Assembly: GCF_009371985.2 (NCBI RefSeq)
Contig: NZ_VIKU02000007.1
Coordinates: 91,930 to 155,929 of the forward strand
DNA length: 64,000 nt
Source: Pelagihabitans pacificus
GTDB taxonomy: Bacteria > Bacteroidota > Bacteroidia > Flavobacteriales > Flavobacteriaceae
Reading direction: 5' to 3'
Part shown: in pieces, positions 1 through 9,951 of the stretch
How the letters are laid out: every line of letters starts with the position of its first letter
Numbering within the stretch: the stretch's first letter is position 1
Notes under the pieces: generated by a model
What the model was told of the DNA's origin: nothing
The model's input: only the letters and a program-made list of their open reading frames with translations
The model's database searches: none
Program-made: the position numbers and the translations under genes

Positions 1-1
1 T

Positions 2-844
2 TCCGACTATGAGGAAATGGTCAACGGGGCCGCCGGGGGTATCTACGCCAATGTCGACGACCTTACACAATGGATGTTGGTACACCTAAATAAAGGCGCC
101 TATGGTGGGCAGTTACAAGACACCCTTTTTACCGTGCGAAGTCAGCGCGAAATGTGGAAAATACATACTACCTTAAATGCCAGTACCAACCCACGGTATC
201 ATAGTCATTTTAGCGGTTACGGATTAGGATGGTTTTTGAACGATGCCCTCGGGAATATGATCGTTTCCCATACAGGGGGGCTCCCCGGAATGTTGTCAAA
301 AACCATTTTGGTTCCCGATTTAAAATTGGGCATCGTGGTACTGACCAATACGGAACCCGGGGGCGGGGCCTTTTTTAACTCGGTTTCCCAAACCATACTG
401 GATAGCTATCTGGGACTGGACAATGGGGAATGGGTACAAAAGAACTACGACTATCTGCAGAAAAAAATGGCTTCGGGGGACGAAGTGACAAAAAATGTAT
501 GGAAAACCGTTGAAGCGGCCAAAAATACCGACATCGTCAAAGAGAACTTTATCGGAATCTACAAAGATCCCTGGTTCGGAAAGGTCGAAGTATTTGACAA
601 CAACGGACAATTATGGATGAAGTGTCACCGCTCTCCCAAACTGAACGGTCCCATGCGCCTTTACAAAGCGAACACCTTCGCCGTTAAATGGGAGTACCAA
701 GATATGAACGCTGATGCCTTCGCCATGTTTGGCTTGGATGAGGAAGGCAAGGCACAAAGTATCAAGATGAAAGGGATATCCCCGAACATTGATTTCAGTT
801 TTGATTTTCAAGATTTGAACCTAACCAGAATCGTCGGGGAATAA
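2..844 (+). CDS. Serine hydrolase, beta-lactamase fold (5' truncated)
   Basis: The reading frame is open from the window edge, so only the C-terminal 280 residues are present and the SxxK nucleophile lies outside. The part seen has the late beta-lactamase/class C-like features: a segment NGAAGGIYANVDDLTQWM typical of these proteins and an HTGGLPGM box, the equivalent of the KTG motif, followed by a strand ending in VVLTN. The last ~100 residues (FIGIYKDPWFGKVEV onward) look like the DUF3471 beta domain often appended to these enzymes. Family members are exported hydrolases, esterases or peptidases, and substrate cannot be told from the sequence. The gene ends before a bidirectional terminator. 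Confidence 0.85.
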   Translation, partial: SDYEEMVNGAAGGIYANVDDLTQWMLVHLNKGAYGGQLQDTLFTVRSQREMWKIHTTLNASTNPRYHSHFSGYGLGWFLNDALGNMIVSHTGGLPGMLSKTILVPDLKLGIVVLTNTEPGGGAFFNSVSQTILDSYLGLDNGEWVQKNYDYLQKKMASGDEVTKNVWKTVEAAKNTDIVKENFIGIYKDPWFGKVEVFDNNGQLWMKCHRSPKLNGPMRLYKANTFAVKWEYQDMNADAFAMFGLDEEGKAQSIKMKGISPNIDFSFDFQDLNLTRIVGE

Positions 845-878
845 CCATCCCCGCTTTCAAAAAATACCGGGAATTCAT

Positions 879-909
879 AAAAAACCACGGTTTGAGACCG
901 TGGTTTTTT
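879..909. terminator. Bidirectional intrinsic terminator
   Basis: Stem ACCACGGT/ACCGTGGT with a TTGAG loop, flanked by an A run on the left and a T run on the right. It lies between two convergent genes and should work in both directions. Confidence 0.85.
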
Positions 910-933
910 ATATCCATATTCCTTACTACGGTC

Positions 934-2019
934 TTACCGAGTGTTACCACAAGAGATGACATCTCCAAGCTTTCGACTGGTACGTACCCTGACGGTGGAA
1001 CTGGTGTTACCCTCTATGGTCTTTATCCTAGTATTATTGGTCAAATTATTCGGGTCGTCTACAAAGTCCATGAAGATACCGCTATGTTGTCCGCCGCTGG
1101 CCCACTCAAATCGCAAATAGTCCCCGGGATTCAATACATAGGAACCGTTCATGATTTCACTGATCTGATGCGCCCGGCCGATTCCCGCAAAATAATTTTC
1201 CATCGACTGCGATCCAATGTTACCATCCGGGGTACCCCACATCGCTTTTTGAAGCGCCCAACTGGCGAACTCACTGCACCAAGCATTTTCGGTACCATAC
1301 TTTGTAGGGTCGGTTTTTCCTATTTCCCTTGCGGCCCAGTGTATCTGTGCAATCCAACTATGGTCGATTTGGTCTAGCTTGGTCTGCAAAATCTGGGCAG
1401 TCAGTGAAATAAATCTACTGGCTTCCATTGTGGAATCGTCTAACCATAGGGTCTCATTCCAATCCAAGATGGTTTCACCGCTATGGACCACTTTGATGTG
1501 TTCAATCTTGATACCATCACCACTTTCGGTTTCCAACATTAACTCGTCCCATGCATCGGTATGAATATTTTCCATAAAGTCCTGAATACCATTAAAATCC
1601 CATTTAAGGGTATCCCCTCTCTGGAACTTGGTTGTGGGTCTGCCGTTCAGTCGCACGGTATGGCCATCCCCAAAATGCAATAGGATGTAATCGGCATTAC
1701 TACCGTGGGTATCGTTGCCGTTACTGATGCTGATTTCAATATAGTTTTCCCGAATAAGGGGCGCACCATCTGTCTCGCTTCCCGCTAATCGCAATACCCT
1801 CTTTTTATCAAGGGGCTTTCTCTTAAATTGAACCCGGCGCACCGATTTGGCGATCTCCTCGTTGATCTTGACGGGTTTCACCCTGTTTAAACTAGACAAC
1901 GCCCAAGCATTGATTCCCGTTTGCTCGGCAATGTCTTTTGGAATGTAAAGGTCTAATGGCTTTGCTTGTAAACCCAAGGGCCCCAAGCTCACTGTTTTAG
2001 TGACGTCTTTTGTTAACAT
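934..2019 (-). CDS. PLAT-like plus CHAP-like amidase domain protein
   Basis: 361 residues with no signal peptide or membrane segment. Residues ~92-195 resemble a PLAT/LH2 beta-sandwich (YIEISISNGNDTHGSNAD, then a WLDD ending). Residues ~240-345 look like a CHAP/NlpC-P60-type papain-fold hydrolase, with a candidate Cys248 in ENAWCSEFASWAL, His312 in GGQHSGIFMDF and an acidic/amide residue at Glu336/Asn338 in IEGN. CHAP enzymes cleave peptidoglycan peptide bonds or act as amidases. Without an export signal it may act in the cytosol, or be a cargo of a specialised secretion route. The first ~85 residues are basic and of unknown role. The gene stands alone, with ~240 bp of apparently empty upstream DNA. 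Domain calls are from motif recognition only. Confidence 0.6.
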   Translation of the reverse strand: MLTKDVTKTVSLGPLGLQAKPLDLYIPKDIAEQTGINAWALSSLNRVKPVKINEEIAKSVRRVQFKRKPLDKKRVLRLAGSETDGAPLIRENYIEISISNGNDTHGSNADYILLHFGDGHTVRLNGRPTTKFQRGDTLKWDFNGIQDFMENIHTDAWDELMLETESGDGIKIEHIKVVHSGETILDWNETLWLDDSTMEASRFISLTAQILQTKLDQIDHSWIAQIHWAAREIGKTDPTKYGTENAWCSEFASWALQKAMWGTPDGNIGSQSMENYFAGIGRAHQISEIMNGSYVLNPGDYLRFEWASGGQHSGIFMDFVDDPNNLTNNTRIKTIEGNTSSTVRVRTSRKLGDVISCGNTR

Positions 2020-2261
2020 ACTATGTGAATTTAGATTATTTCAAACGGTACTCGTAACGAGCGTACAGGGGAATGTCGAGGGAAGTACTGACAAACAGTG
2101 GTCGAAATTAAAAATATCCTTTTATTGGAAAGAATTGATTTGTATAAACGGTTGGAAACTCTGTATATACGGTTCCAAGCAATCGGTATTAGTGAACGTT
2201 TGAAGCCATGTAACCAATGACTTTTTTGGTATAAAGAACGTTGGATTAAAGTAGGCTTGGC

Positions 2262-2813
2262 CTAGCGAATTTCGACCAGGTTGATCTCCAGCCGAAACGT
2301 CTCCGCCTTTTTATTCCCGATGAGAAAGGCAATTTCTTCCATCGTCTCCCCTGGATAATTGGGCAGTTCGAGCGTTCTTCCCCGAAAAGCGGGATACATG
2401 GTATCAAATGGAATTTCGATAGACTCCCATTTCCCCGAAGTTTTCATCACGTGGATATACGAGTAGTAGTCCCCGGTACGGGTCTTCACCCTAAATTGGT
2501 ACTTTTTACCATCGCCCTTCAACCGGATGACAAACTTATTGTAGGAACTTGCATCTTTGGATGCAAATCGATGACGAACCGAGGAAAACCCACCATTATT
2601 TTCCAGGGAAACCGTGCCTTTAAAAACACCATGACCCTCGTCGCTCAACGCAATTTCACCCGCCGAACGACCACCCATGACCCCGTCATCGACCACGTAC
2701 CAGTTGGATATATCACTGGCCGTGTTAAAATCAAATAGGATAGCGGACTGCGTCATCAGGATAATTAGGATTACGATAGCTGTGGGAGGCATCATCCAAC
2801 GTTTTGGCAACAT
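2262..2813 (-). CDS. CIA30 family protein
   Basis: 183 residues. After an N-terminal hydrophobic segment (residues ~10-26, AIVILIILMTQSAILF) comes a complete CIA30 / NDUFAF1-like galactose-binding-type beta domain: FDFN, WYVVDDGVMGGRS, a central GFSSVRHRF, and the YQFRVKT and EIPFDTMYPAFRGR blocks. The eukaryotic relative is a complex I assembly factor. Bacterial members are of unknown function and are usually annotated as NADH:ubiquinone oxidoreductase intermediate-associated proteins. The start lies 27 bp downstream of the penicillin acylase stop on the same strand, so co-transcription is likely. Confidence 0.85.
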   Translation of the reverse strand: MLPKRWMMPPTAIVILIILMTQSAILFDFNTASDISNWYVVDDGVMGGRSAGEIALSDEGHGVFKGTVSLENNGGFSSVRHRFASKDASSYNKFVIRLKGDGKKYQFRVKTRTGDYYSYIHVMKTSGKWESIEIPFDTMYPAFRGRTLELPNYPGETMEEIAFLIGNKKAETFRLEINLVEIR

Positions 2814-2840
2814 CCCTCAAGATAGCAATAATCAACAACT

Positions 2841-5258
2841 TTATGGTTCTTTTGGTACGAGTATCTGGCGATTTTGGGCAACGGAATCAATTTTTGATCT
2901 TGAAAAATAGATGGGAACGTATTCCTCTTCGGCCCAACCGTCATATAAATTTTTATAAAAGGGACTTTCCGGGTCTCCGGATTGTCCAGGAGGGTTGGTG
3001 CCGATGGTCCGGTCCCAGTCGTTTACATCCGCTATAATCTTAAAGGTAGCTCCGTACAACTGGCTGTCGGCACTACCCGTAGACCCGGGAGTATGTTGAT
3101 TGCCGCCCCTAGGCTTCAATTCGGTATTCAGTTTCGCCTGTAGCTCGGAATTGACCACCTCACCCAAGGGGTGTTTGATCTGTACATGCTTATAGGCGGC
3201 TTGACCATATTTCCAAGAAGCTATGTTTTCCCCGAGCCTTTGAGAAAGACCGAGAACGGCAGATTCAAACGTGCCTGCCAGATAGGCATCCCTTTTGGCG
3301 GCACTACCGAACTTTAAGTTAGGTTGAAGCAACCATTGCATCAGTCTGGCCATTTGAAGATTATCCAAAAGTTCTTCCGCCCCGGGGTCGGGCACATATT
3401 CCAAAAGTCTATTCACAAGTTCTTTTTCCCACGCGACATAAATCCCCGCGGCAACCGAATTTTTATGGAGTCTATGATCCCAGTCGACTAACTGATTCCT
3501 GGCATTGGCTACCGTTGCGTCCTCAAAGTCCAAAGACAGCAGTAGCGGCACCAAGGTACGCGCCGGAATGGAGTGGTAATCGGTCTGCAGTGCCTTCATG
3601 TCCTCAATGGAAAGTTTCTTATTGGAGCCCAAGACCTCATCGATTCGCATTCCACGATAGGGATCGGCCCAAGTGTAACCGATAGCGTCCCATTCGGTGT
3701 ACTCGTCAGGCGTGACATTTTGATTGGCCGTGGCGATAAATCCCTCCGACGGATTAAAGGAGCTTGGCTTTTGGACAATCGGCAGGTATCCATCCCATTC
3801 ATACCGCCCATCGCCCGGTACGGGAACCAACCCACTAAAATTGCGACGAATGGGGGCGATTCCCACCGCCTGCCAACCGATATTCCCCTCCGTATCGGCC
3901 CAAATCATGTTTTCTCCTGGAATGTGGCTGTAGTTGCAAGCTTCCCGGAACTCTTCCCAACTTTTCGCCTGGTCCATCCGAAGGGAGGCCAGATAGGGCG
4001 CACCACCAGGTTCCATCCAGGCGCAACGTACCGCATAGGCCTTATGGTTCACGGAATCTATATAGGTTACCGGGCCGTGTCGGGTATAGCGCAGCGTTAC
4101 CGTTTCATCCCCTTGGTTTTTGACCTTGACAACCTCTTGGAGCGTTTTCATAGCCTCCCAGTCTCCTTGATAGTTGTACTCTAGCAGATTATCGGGATTA
4201 AGGTCATACACATAGAGATCTTCCCCATCGGTTTCGAAAACAGTAAGACCCCAAGCCCCATACTCATTGTGACCGATGGATACCCCGGGAATCTCGGGTT
4301 CCCCTCCACCGATGACATTCCATCCGGGTGCGGACAAGTGTACCCAGTAACGTAGGGAGGGTATCGCCAAACGCCGATGGGGATCGTTCGCCATATAGGC
4401 GTGACCGTTTTCGGAACGTGAGGGGGCGGTAACCCAGTTATTGCTTCCTAAAAAGATCTGGTCTTTTTCCATCTCCCGGGTTTCCCATGTAGTTCCGACC
4501 TCTTGTTGTTCATTGGAGGCCACCCGGTATTCCGGTACTATATCGGATGGTTCGAATGTAAGCGGTTTTCGATAGGCATTATACAGCGCTAAAATAGGTG
4601 CTTGCAATAGCCGTCCGTCGATAGCGGTATCTAATTCCAATAGCGGCTCTTTTGGGTGAAACCAAGTGTACTCCTTTACCTTATCGACCCCCAACTTGGC
4701 CACTGCCCTCCCGATGGCGAGCTCCTCGGTACTATTCCCTAGTAGTCCCTGATGTCGTGAGATGATTACTTCGGGGGTCCATTTTTGGGGCAGGATGTCC
4801 AAGGCTTTAAAGGGTATGGGAAGCGCTTCCGGATGCTGGAGTACTTCCTCGATGTATGCGTTCACGCCATCGGTATAGGCCGTAAGAATTTCGATGCCAT
4901 CGGGATGGTAATATTGCATCTCGGCATTCATGTCTCCCCGAAATTTAAAAAGACGTGTACCGATATCGCGTTGTAGTTCCCGCTCCCCGAGAATTTCCGC
5001 TACCGTTCCCGTCGCCTGTCGTCGCCAGATTTCAAACTGGAACAAGCGGTCTTTGGCAGCGCAGTAGCCTTGGGCAAAAAAGAGATCGTGCTGGTTTTGG
5101 GCATAGATGTGATTGATGCCGGCCTCATCCCGAATGACCTCCACAGTTTGCTGCAACCCTTGTAGGTGGATTTCGCGGGTACCATCACCCTCCTTTTTAC
5201 AGTTCAGCAAAAGAAGTGCAACCATCAAAAGTAGGAGCGGACGTTTAAAATATTTCAT
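2841..5258 (-). CDS. Penicillin acylase family lipoprotein (Ntn hydrolase)
   Basis: 805 residues. The signal peptide ends in a lipobox with Cys20 (LLLNCKKEG), so the protein is probably a lipoprotein on the periplasmic or outer side. The penicillin amidase fold is complete: alpha chain (~30-250), then the autocatalytic site with Ser272 in LGSNNWVTAPSRSENG, which becomes the N-terminal nucleophile of the beta chain, then a conserved ANDPHRRLAIPSLRYWVHL block. The family hydrolyses amide bonds of beta-lactams, acyl-homoserine lactones or cyclic lipopeptides; the real substrate is unknown. Length matches the family. Confidence 0.93.
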   Translation of the reverse strand: MKYFKRPLLLLMVALLLLNCKKEGDGTREIHLQGLQQTVEVIRDEAGINHIYAQNQHDLFFAQGYCAAKDRLFQFEIWRRQATGTVAEILGERELQRDIGTRLFKFRGDMNAEMQYYHPDGIEILTAYTDGVNAYIEEVLQHPEALPIPFKALDILPQKWTPEVIISRHQGLLGNSTEELAIGRAVAKLGVDKVKEYTWFHPKEPLLELDTAIDGRLLQAPILALYNAYRKPLTFEPSDIVPEYRVASNEQQEVGTTWETREMEKDQIFLGSNNWVTAPSRSENGHAYMANDPHRRLAIPSLRYWVHLSAPGWNVIGGGEPEIPGVSIGHNEYGAWGLTVFETDGEDLYVYDLNPDNLLEYNYQGDWEAMKTLQEVVKVKNQGDETVTLRYTRHGPVTYIDSVNHKAYAVRCAWMEPGGAPYLASLRMDQAKSWEEFREACNYSHIPGENMIWADTEGNIGWQAVGIAPIRRNFSGLVPVPGDGRYEWDGYLPIVQKPSSFNPSEGFIATANQNVTPDEYTEWDAIGYTWADPYRGMRIDEVLGSNKKLSIEDMKALQTDYHSIPARTLVPLLLSLDFEDATVANARNQLVDWDHRLHKNSVAAGIYVAWEKELVNRLLEYVPDPGAEELLDNLQMARLMQWLLQPNLKFGSAAKRDAYLAGTFESAVLGLSQRLGENIASWKYGQAAYKHVQIKHPLGEVVNSELQAKLNTELKPRGGNQHTPGSTGSADSQLYGATFKIIADVNDWDRTIGTNPPGQSGDPESPFYKNLYDGWAEEEYVPIYFSRSKIDSVAQNRQILVPKEP

Positions 5259-5434
5259 AGCTGTTCTTGTGGATGAAGAAAATTACAAAATAAAGTGCTT
5301 GTTTGTCGAATACCCCTTACCGATGTCTGTTACTAAGGGATATTTTTGAATACCGACAGCTCCTTCATCCGCCTATACCCGGCCTTGTTGCAATGGGGAG
5401 GGGCAACAAAAACGCAATGCTATGGTAACCCGGC

Positions 5435-7897
5435 TCAATCGACCATAAAAAGGGCATTGGCAAAAAACAGCTTTCCGTTTTCCCAAAAACCTCTGAAAAG
5501 AGGGTTGTCGACCATATAAATGACCGAGCCCCTACCCCTATTTTCTACCCCGAATACTAGGGTGTTCCCGATTTTGCCCTGGGCTTCACTTCCAGCAAAA
5601 CCGGCAATCGGCTCCGTATACCCCTCTTCCAGGTATACCACGGTACCACTATCCATATATTGGTAGGCGTCTGCACCTAACTTAAGGCTAAAATAGGAAT
5701 CCCCGTATCCGTACGCCAAGGGATGGGTAGTATCGACCTTGGTCTTGAAAATAGCTCCGGTGATAGCTCCCTTGATACGGTCCCTTTCCGATGCGTCGTA
5801 GGACTGTGGGTTCACCGCACTGTCTTTCTTACTTTCGGTCGGTTTAAGTCCGAATCCCCCTTCCCCGGTAAGGCCTTTTATCGCTCCTCCCATGGCAATC
5901 AGTTTACCGCCGTTACCCACCCATTCCTTTAATTCGGAGAGTTTGCTTTCATCGATGAAACCTTGATAGCCCCTGCCTCCCGGCAGTATCAATACGTCAT
6001 ACTCGGATAAATCGACACGACGCATGTACTCGCTATCAATGACCGCAACGGGATAGTGCAGTTGCTGCTCAAAAAAGTGCCAAATTTCCCCAAACCGCAA
6101 GGTCGAGGTCGGTTCTCCGGAAAGCACCGCCACCTTTATATCAGGTACCATTTGCACATAACCCGAGCCAAAATCCTTGCCCCCTTCGACAAAACCGGTG
6201 GAAGTAGCCGTGAGCAAAATAAGGTGCTCGTTCGCCACCGTGGACAGGGTGCCGAGAAAATCTGGATGATTCTTATTATCGGCCCTAGTGATGATCAAGG
6301 TACCACGGTCATAGTTTTTCCCATCCATTACGAAGGGTTTTTGAGCGTAGCGTACGCGTATTTTCTTCTGTAGGAGGGCCGCCAAAAAACGGGCATCCTT
6401 CATACTGCTCCAATCGGTTAAAAAGGCATAGGCCTGTGGGTCCAGTCCTGAATTGTTTACCGTCTTTTTTTCATAGGAACTTCCCTGGATCAAATTGGTA
6501 GTCGCCGTTGCATCCAATCCGTAGGCGAATGGAAGGGACCAAGCGGTAATGTCATAGGTGACCGAGTCGCTGAGCTTGGCATTGGGTTCAAAAAGCACCT
6601 TCACCAAAGTCCCCTTGGGTTGGTTTGTCGAAACGACCAAGGATGGGTCGGAAATCTTGATGCTTCCCATTTTTCCGTTGCCATATCGCAGGCCCTTTGC
6701 GGTGGCACCATCAGCAGTACCGTATTCAATTTGATGTTGATCGAGCAGAGCGGTCAGTGCATCGATTTTGTCGGCATCGCCTTGCAGCACATAACTCTTG
6801 TACTTAAAATTTTTATTTTGATAAAACTTCTTGAATTCATCGTTCAGTCTTTGGGCATTTTTGGAAGCGACCTCTACGGTCGAGAGTCCCGTCGTCAGGT
6901 GATGGGCAATTCGGTCTTTTAGGGTCAAGGTGTCGCCTATACGGGTTACGATACCGAGACCGGCCCTTCCACTACCGCCCTGTTCGTAGGTCATTCCAAC
7001 TCCCCCATTGTAGGTAGGGTAGGTATCCCCATAACTGGGATACAAGAGATCGAACACCTCTTTGGTAAAGTAAAACCATCCGTTGGCGTCAAAATACTTC
7101 GCATGGTTTTTTCCAATGGTCACCTGAAAATCGCGTTGAAAATCGGTAATGACCTCATGAAAAGGCTCTGCCGCCGGAGCGAAGTAATAGGGATTGTTTA
7201 CCCCCTGCTCGTGAAAATCAACGTGTACATGCGGCAACCACTTATTAAAGAACTTCAACCGCTGTTGACTTTCTACTTGGGTCAACCAGGCCCAATCCCG
7301 ATTGAGGTCGAACATATAGTGGTTGGAACGTCCGGTCAACCATCCTTCGTGATGTTCCTTGCTATTCGGGTCTGCATTATTCGGGGTATTTTTATTCTGA
7401 TTGTACCAATTTACATAACGGTCACGCCCATCGGGGTTGATACAGGGATCCATAATGACCACGGTATTCTCCAGGTAATCACTTTTATCGGTCAGGAGGT
7501 CGTATAAGGTTTGCATCGATGCCTCGGTACTCACACTTTCGTTCCCATGCACGTTGTAGCTCAACCATACAATGGCCTTGGAAGGGGTACCACCCCCATT
7601 GGTATTTTTTAGATGTTCTTGGCGGATGTTCTCCAAGTCGGCCATATTGGCCGCCGAGGAAAGATATGCGACTAGTAACGGCCTGCGCTCATTCGTTTTC
7701 CCATACTGGATCAGTTGCATGCGATTCGGCACCGTTTCCGCCACATATTGATAATAATCGACTACCTCATGATGCCGCGTAAACTGGGTACCCAGTTCAT
7801 AGCTCAAGAACTCGGAGGGGGATTTTAAATCCTGCGCGATTACCGAAAAGGAAAAGACAAAACAAAAGGAATGTAAAAGTGTTCTCAAACGATGCAA
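5435..7897 (-). CDS. M14 family zinc carboxypeptidase with C-terminal GATase-like domain
   Basis: 820 residues with a Sec signal peptide (cleavage near residue 21). The M14 domain spans ~40-340: zinc ligands His117 and Glu120 in NVHGNES, substrate-binding NPDGRDRYV, third zinc ligand probably His229 in HVDFHEQG, and a candidate general base Glu in MTYEQGG. The C-terminal part (~600-820) resembles the class I glutamine-amidotransferase-like domain found in this flavobacterial subgroup (VLILPGGRGYQGF, LIAMGGAIKGL). The protein should be a periplasmic or secreted metallopeptidase. The preceding ~176 bp separate it from the penicillin acylase, so they may or may not share a transcript. Confidence 0.92.
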   Translation of the reverse strand: MHRLRTLLHSFCFVFSFSVIAQDLKSPSEFLSYELGTQFTRHHEVVDYYQYVAETVPNRMQLIQYGKTNERRPLLVAYLSSAANMADLENIRQEHLKNTNGGGTPSKAIVWLSYNVHGNESVSTEASMQTLYDLLTDKSDYLENTVVIMDPCINPDGRDRYVNWYNQNKNTPNNADPNSKEHHEGWLTGRSNHYMFDLNRDWAWLTQVESQQRLKFFNKWLPHVHVDFHEQGVNNPYYFAPAAEPFHEVITDFQRDFQVTIGKNHAKYFDANGWFYFTKEVFDLLYPSYGDTYPTYNGGVGMTYEQGGSGRAGLGIVTRIGDTLTLKDRIAHHLTTGLSTVEVASKNAQRLNDEFKKFYQNKNFKYKSYVLQGDADKIDALTALLDQHQIEYGTADGATAKGLRYGNGKMGSIKISDPSLVVSTNQPKGTLVKVLFEPNAKLSDSVTYDITAWSLPFAYGLDATATTNLIQGSSYEKKTVNNSGLDPQAYAFLTDWSSMKDARFLAALLQKKIRVRYAQKPFVMDGKNYDRGTLIITRADNKNHPDFLGTLSTVANEHLILLTATSTGFVEGGKDFGSGYVQMVPDIKVAVLSGEPTSTLRFGEIWHFFEQQLHYPVAVIDSEYMRRVDLSEYDVLILPGGRGYQGFIDESKLSELKEWVGNGGKLIAMGGAIKGLTGEGGFGLKPTESKKDSAVNPQSYDASERDRIKGAITGAIFKTKVDTTHPLAYGYGDSYFSLKLGADAYQYMDSGTVVYLEEGYTEPIAGFAGSEAQGKIGNTLVFGVENRGRGSVIYMVDNPLFRGFWENGKLFFANALFMVD

Positions 7898-8277
7898 TTT
7901 AGATTACTGTTATATTTTGGGAAGGGAACAAAGAACTACGCCGAAACCCACAAAACACCGAGGTTGTCCCTTTCCTTCAAATCTAGTGAATTTGAAGTAA
8001 AAAGCGACTTAAAATCCGTTGCCCCGAACAAAATTCCGGATGAATGCAATTGAAGGTATTTGTACTTTTTATTAGGAACCGGAAATCCCTGCCTCTTCGG
8101 CGCGATGTTGCTGTTTTTATAGGGCATTGCGGTGCTCCGATGGTGAAAAATGACAAGGACATGGTGCAAAATGTGAATTTTGCAGGAAAAAGAAAAAGTA
8201 TAAATGAGTTCATTAACGTATTTTTAGGAACCAAAAAACGCTAAGCGTTTTATATTTACCAGCATTTTACGCCTCTT
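7898..8277. other. Divergent intergenic region, no convincing gene
   Basis: About 380 bp between the divergent M14 peptidase and bshC genes. Short open frames exist on both strands, but they overlap one another and match no family I know. The region must hold both promoters; I could not fix either with confidence. Confidence 0.5.
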
Positions 8278-9885
8278 ATGGACATTGACTGTATTCCCTT
8301 TACAAAAACCGGGTATTTTTCCAAACTCATTTGTGACTACCTCGACGAAAAGAAAACGCTGCACCCTTTCTATAATCGGTTTTTCCACTTGAAGGATTTC
8401 AAGGGCCAGCTCGAAGAAAAAGCGACCCATTTCCCCCTCGCCCATCGCGAGGTACTGTACGACGCCCTACAACGGCAGTATCGGGATACCAAGACCTCCA
8501 AAAAGACCAAGGATCACCTTAGGCAATTAAAGGAACCGATTACCTTTACGGCGGTTACGGGACATCAATTGAATTTGTTCACCGGGCCCTTGTATTTTCT
8601 CTATAAAATCATTTCGACCATCAATCTGACCCAAGAATTGAAAACGGCGTATCCAAAGTTCAATTTTGTGCCGGTGTATTGGATGGCTACCGAAGACCAT
8701 GATTTCGACGAAATCAACTACTTCAACTTTAAGGGAAAAAAACTGCAGTGGAACAAAGAGGTCAAGGGGGCGGTAGGGCGTTTGGCCACAGAAGGGCTCC
8801 AAGAGGTCTACGATGCCTTGGCGAATGAAATCGGGCCCGGTAAAAACGCGGAGGCACTGAAATCACTTTTCCGGAAAGCGTATTTGGAACACGACACCCT
8901 GACCGAGGCGACCCGATATCTGGCGAATGAACTTTTTGGGGGATACGGACTTGTCATCTTGGACGGGGATGATGCGGCTTTGAAGCGACTGCTTGTGCCA
9001 TACGCCAAAAGGGATCTATTGGAAAACCTGGCCTTTTCCATGGTCTCCGAAACCATTGCAGCACTTGATGGGTTACCGGAAAAATATGGGATTCAGGTGA
9101 ACCCGAGGGAAATCAATTATTTTTATCTTAAAGATGGTCTTCGCGAACGCATTATCGAGAAAGACGACCATTTCTTTGTCAATGAGACTAATTTGCAGTT
9201 TTCGAAAGAGGCCCTATTAACAGAGTTGGAAACACACCCGGAGCGCTTCTCTCCCAACGTAATCGCCCGGCCCCTATATCAAGAAGTGATTCTTCCCAAC
9301 CTCTGCTATATCGGTGGGGGCGGTGAAATAGCCTATTGGTTGGAACTCAAAGCAATGTTCGATGCCATGCAAGTGCCGTTTCCCATACTGCTTTTGCGTA
9401 ACTCCGCTTTGCTCATCTCCAAAAAGCAACAAAAGAAACTGGGGAAGCTGAATCTCTCGGTGGAGGACTTATTCTTGGAACAACACGCTTACATCAATAA
9501 GAAAATCCGCGAAATCTCGAACATCGATATCGACTTTTCTCCGCAAAAGCAACACTTGGAAAAACAGTTCGAGGCGCTTTACGAACTAGCCGAAAAGACC
9601 GACCCTTCCTTTTTGGGGGCGGTCAAAGCCCAGGAGGTTAAGCAGAAAAACGGACTGGACAAACTCGAAAAGCGACTACTGAAGGCACAGAAACGTAAAT
9701 TGGCCGACCACGTCGAGCGGATGACCGATTTACAGAACCAATTATTTCCCAACCAGTCGCTTCAAGAAAGAAATCAAAACTTTGCAGAGGTCTACCTGGA
9801 ACTGGGAACGGAGTTGATTCCGACGCTCGTAAAAAGCCTAAAACCTTTACAAACCGAGTTTATGATTTTGAAATATGGGAAGTAA
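8278..9885 (+). CDS. bshC: Bacillithiol biosynthesis cysteine-adding enzyme BshC
   Basis: 535 residues, the usual family length. BshC is assigned the last step of bacillithiol synthesis, adding cysteine to glucosaminyl-malate. Recognisable blocks are TGHQLNLFTGPLYFLYK (~97-113), YWMATEDHDFDEIN (~137-150), the NLCYIGGGGEIAYWLELK block (~341-358) and a long charged C-terminal coiled coil (~400-500) that mediates dimer contacts in known structures. Bacillithiol is the low-molecular-weight thiol of many Bacteroidota and Firmicutes. The gene is monocistronic here, divergent from the M14 peptidase. Confidence 0.95.
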   Translation: MDIDCIPFTKTGYFSKLICDYLDEKKTLHPFYNRFFHLKDFKGQLEEKATHFPLAHREVLYDALQRQYRDTKTSKKTKDHLRQLKEPITFTAVTGHQLNLFTGPLYFLYKIISTINLTQELKTAYPKFNFVPVYWMATEDHDFDEINYFNFKGKKLQWNKEVKGAVGRLATEGLQEVYDALANEIGPGKNAEALKSLFRKAYLEHDTLTEATRYLANELFGGYGLVILDGDDAALKRLLVPYAKRDLLENLAFSMVSETIAALDGLPEKYGIQVNPREINYFYLKDGLRERIIEKDDHFFVNETNLQFSKEALLTELETHPERFSPNVIARPLYQEVILPNLCYIGGGGEIAYWLELKAMFDAMQVPFPILLLRNSALLISKKQQKKLGKLNLSVEDLFLEQHAYINKKIREISNIDIDFSPQKQHLEKQFEALYELAEKTDPSFLGAVKAQEVKQKNGLDKLEKRLLKAQKRKLADHVERMTDLQNQLFPNQSLQERNQNFAEVYLELGTELIPTLVKSLKPLQTEFMILKYGK

Positions 9886-9951
9886 ATGCTACTTGTGCAG
9901 GTAAATATTGAAAAGTTTTTCTTGTCCAAAATAGACCATCCGACAAAACGT

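Noticed and set aside
7936..8244. Short overlapping frames between the M14 peptidase and bshC
   Set aside because: Three mutually overlapping frames on both strands, none resembling a family, none with a credible start context.
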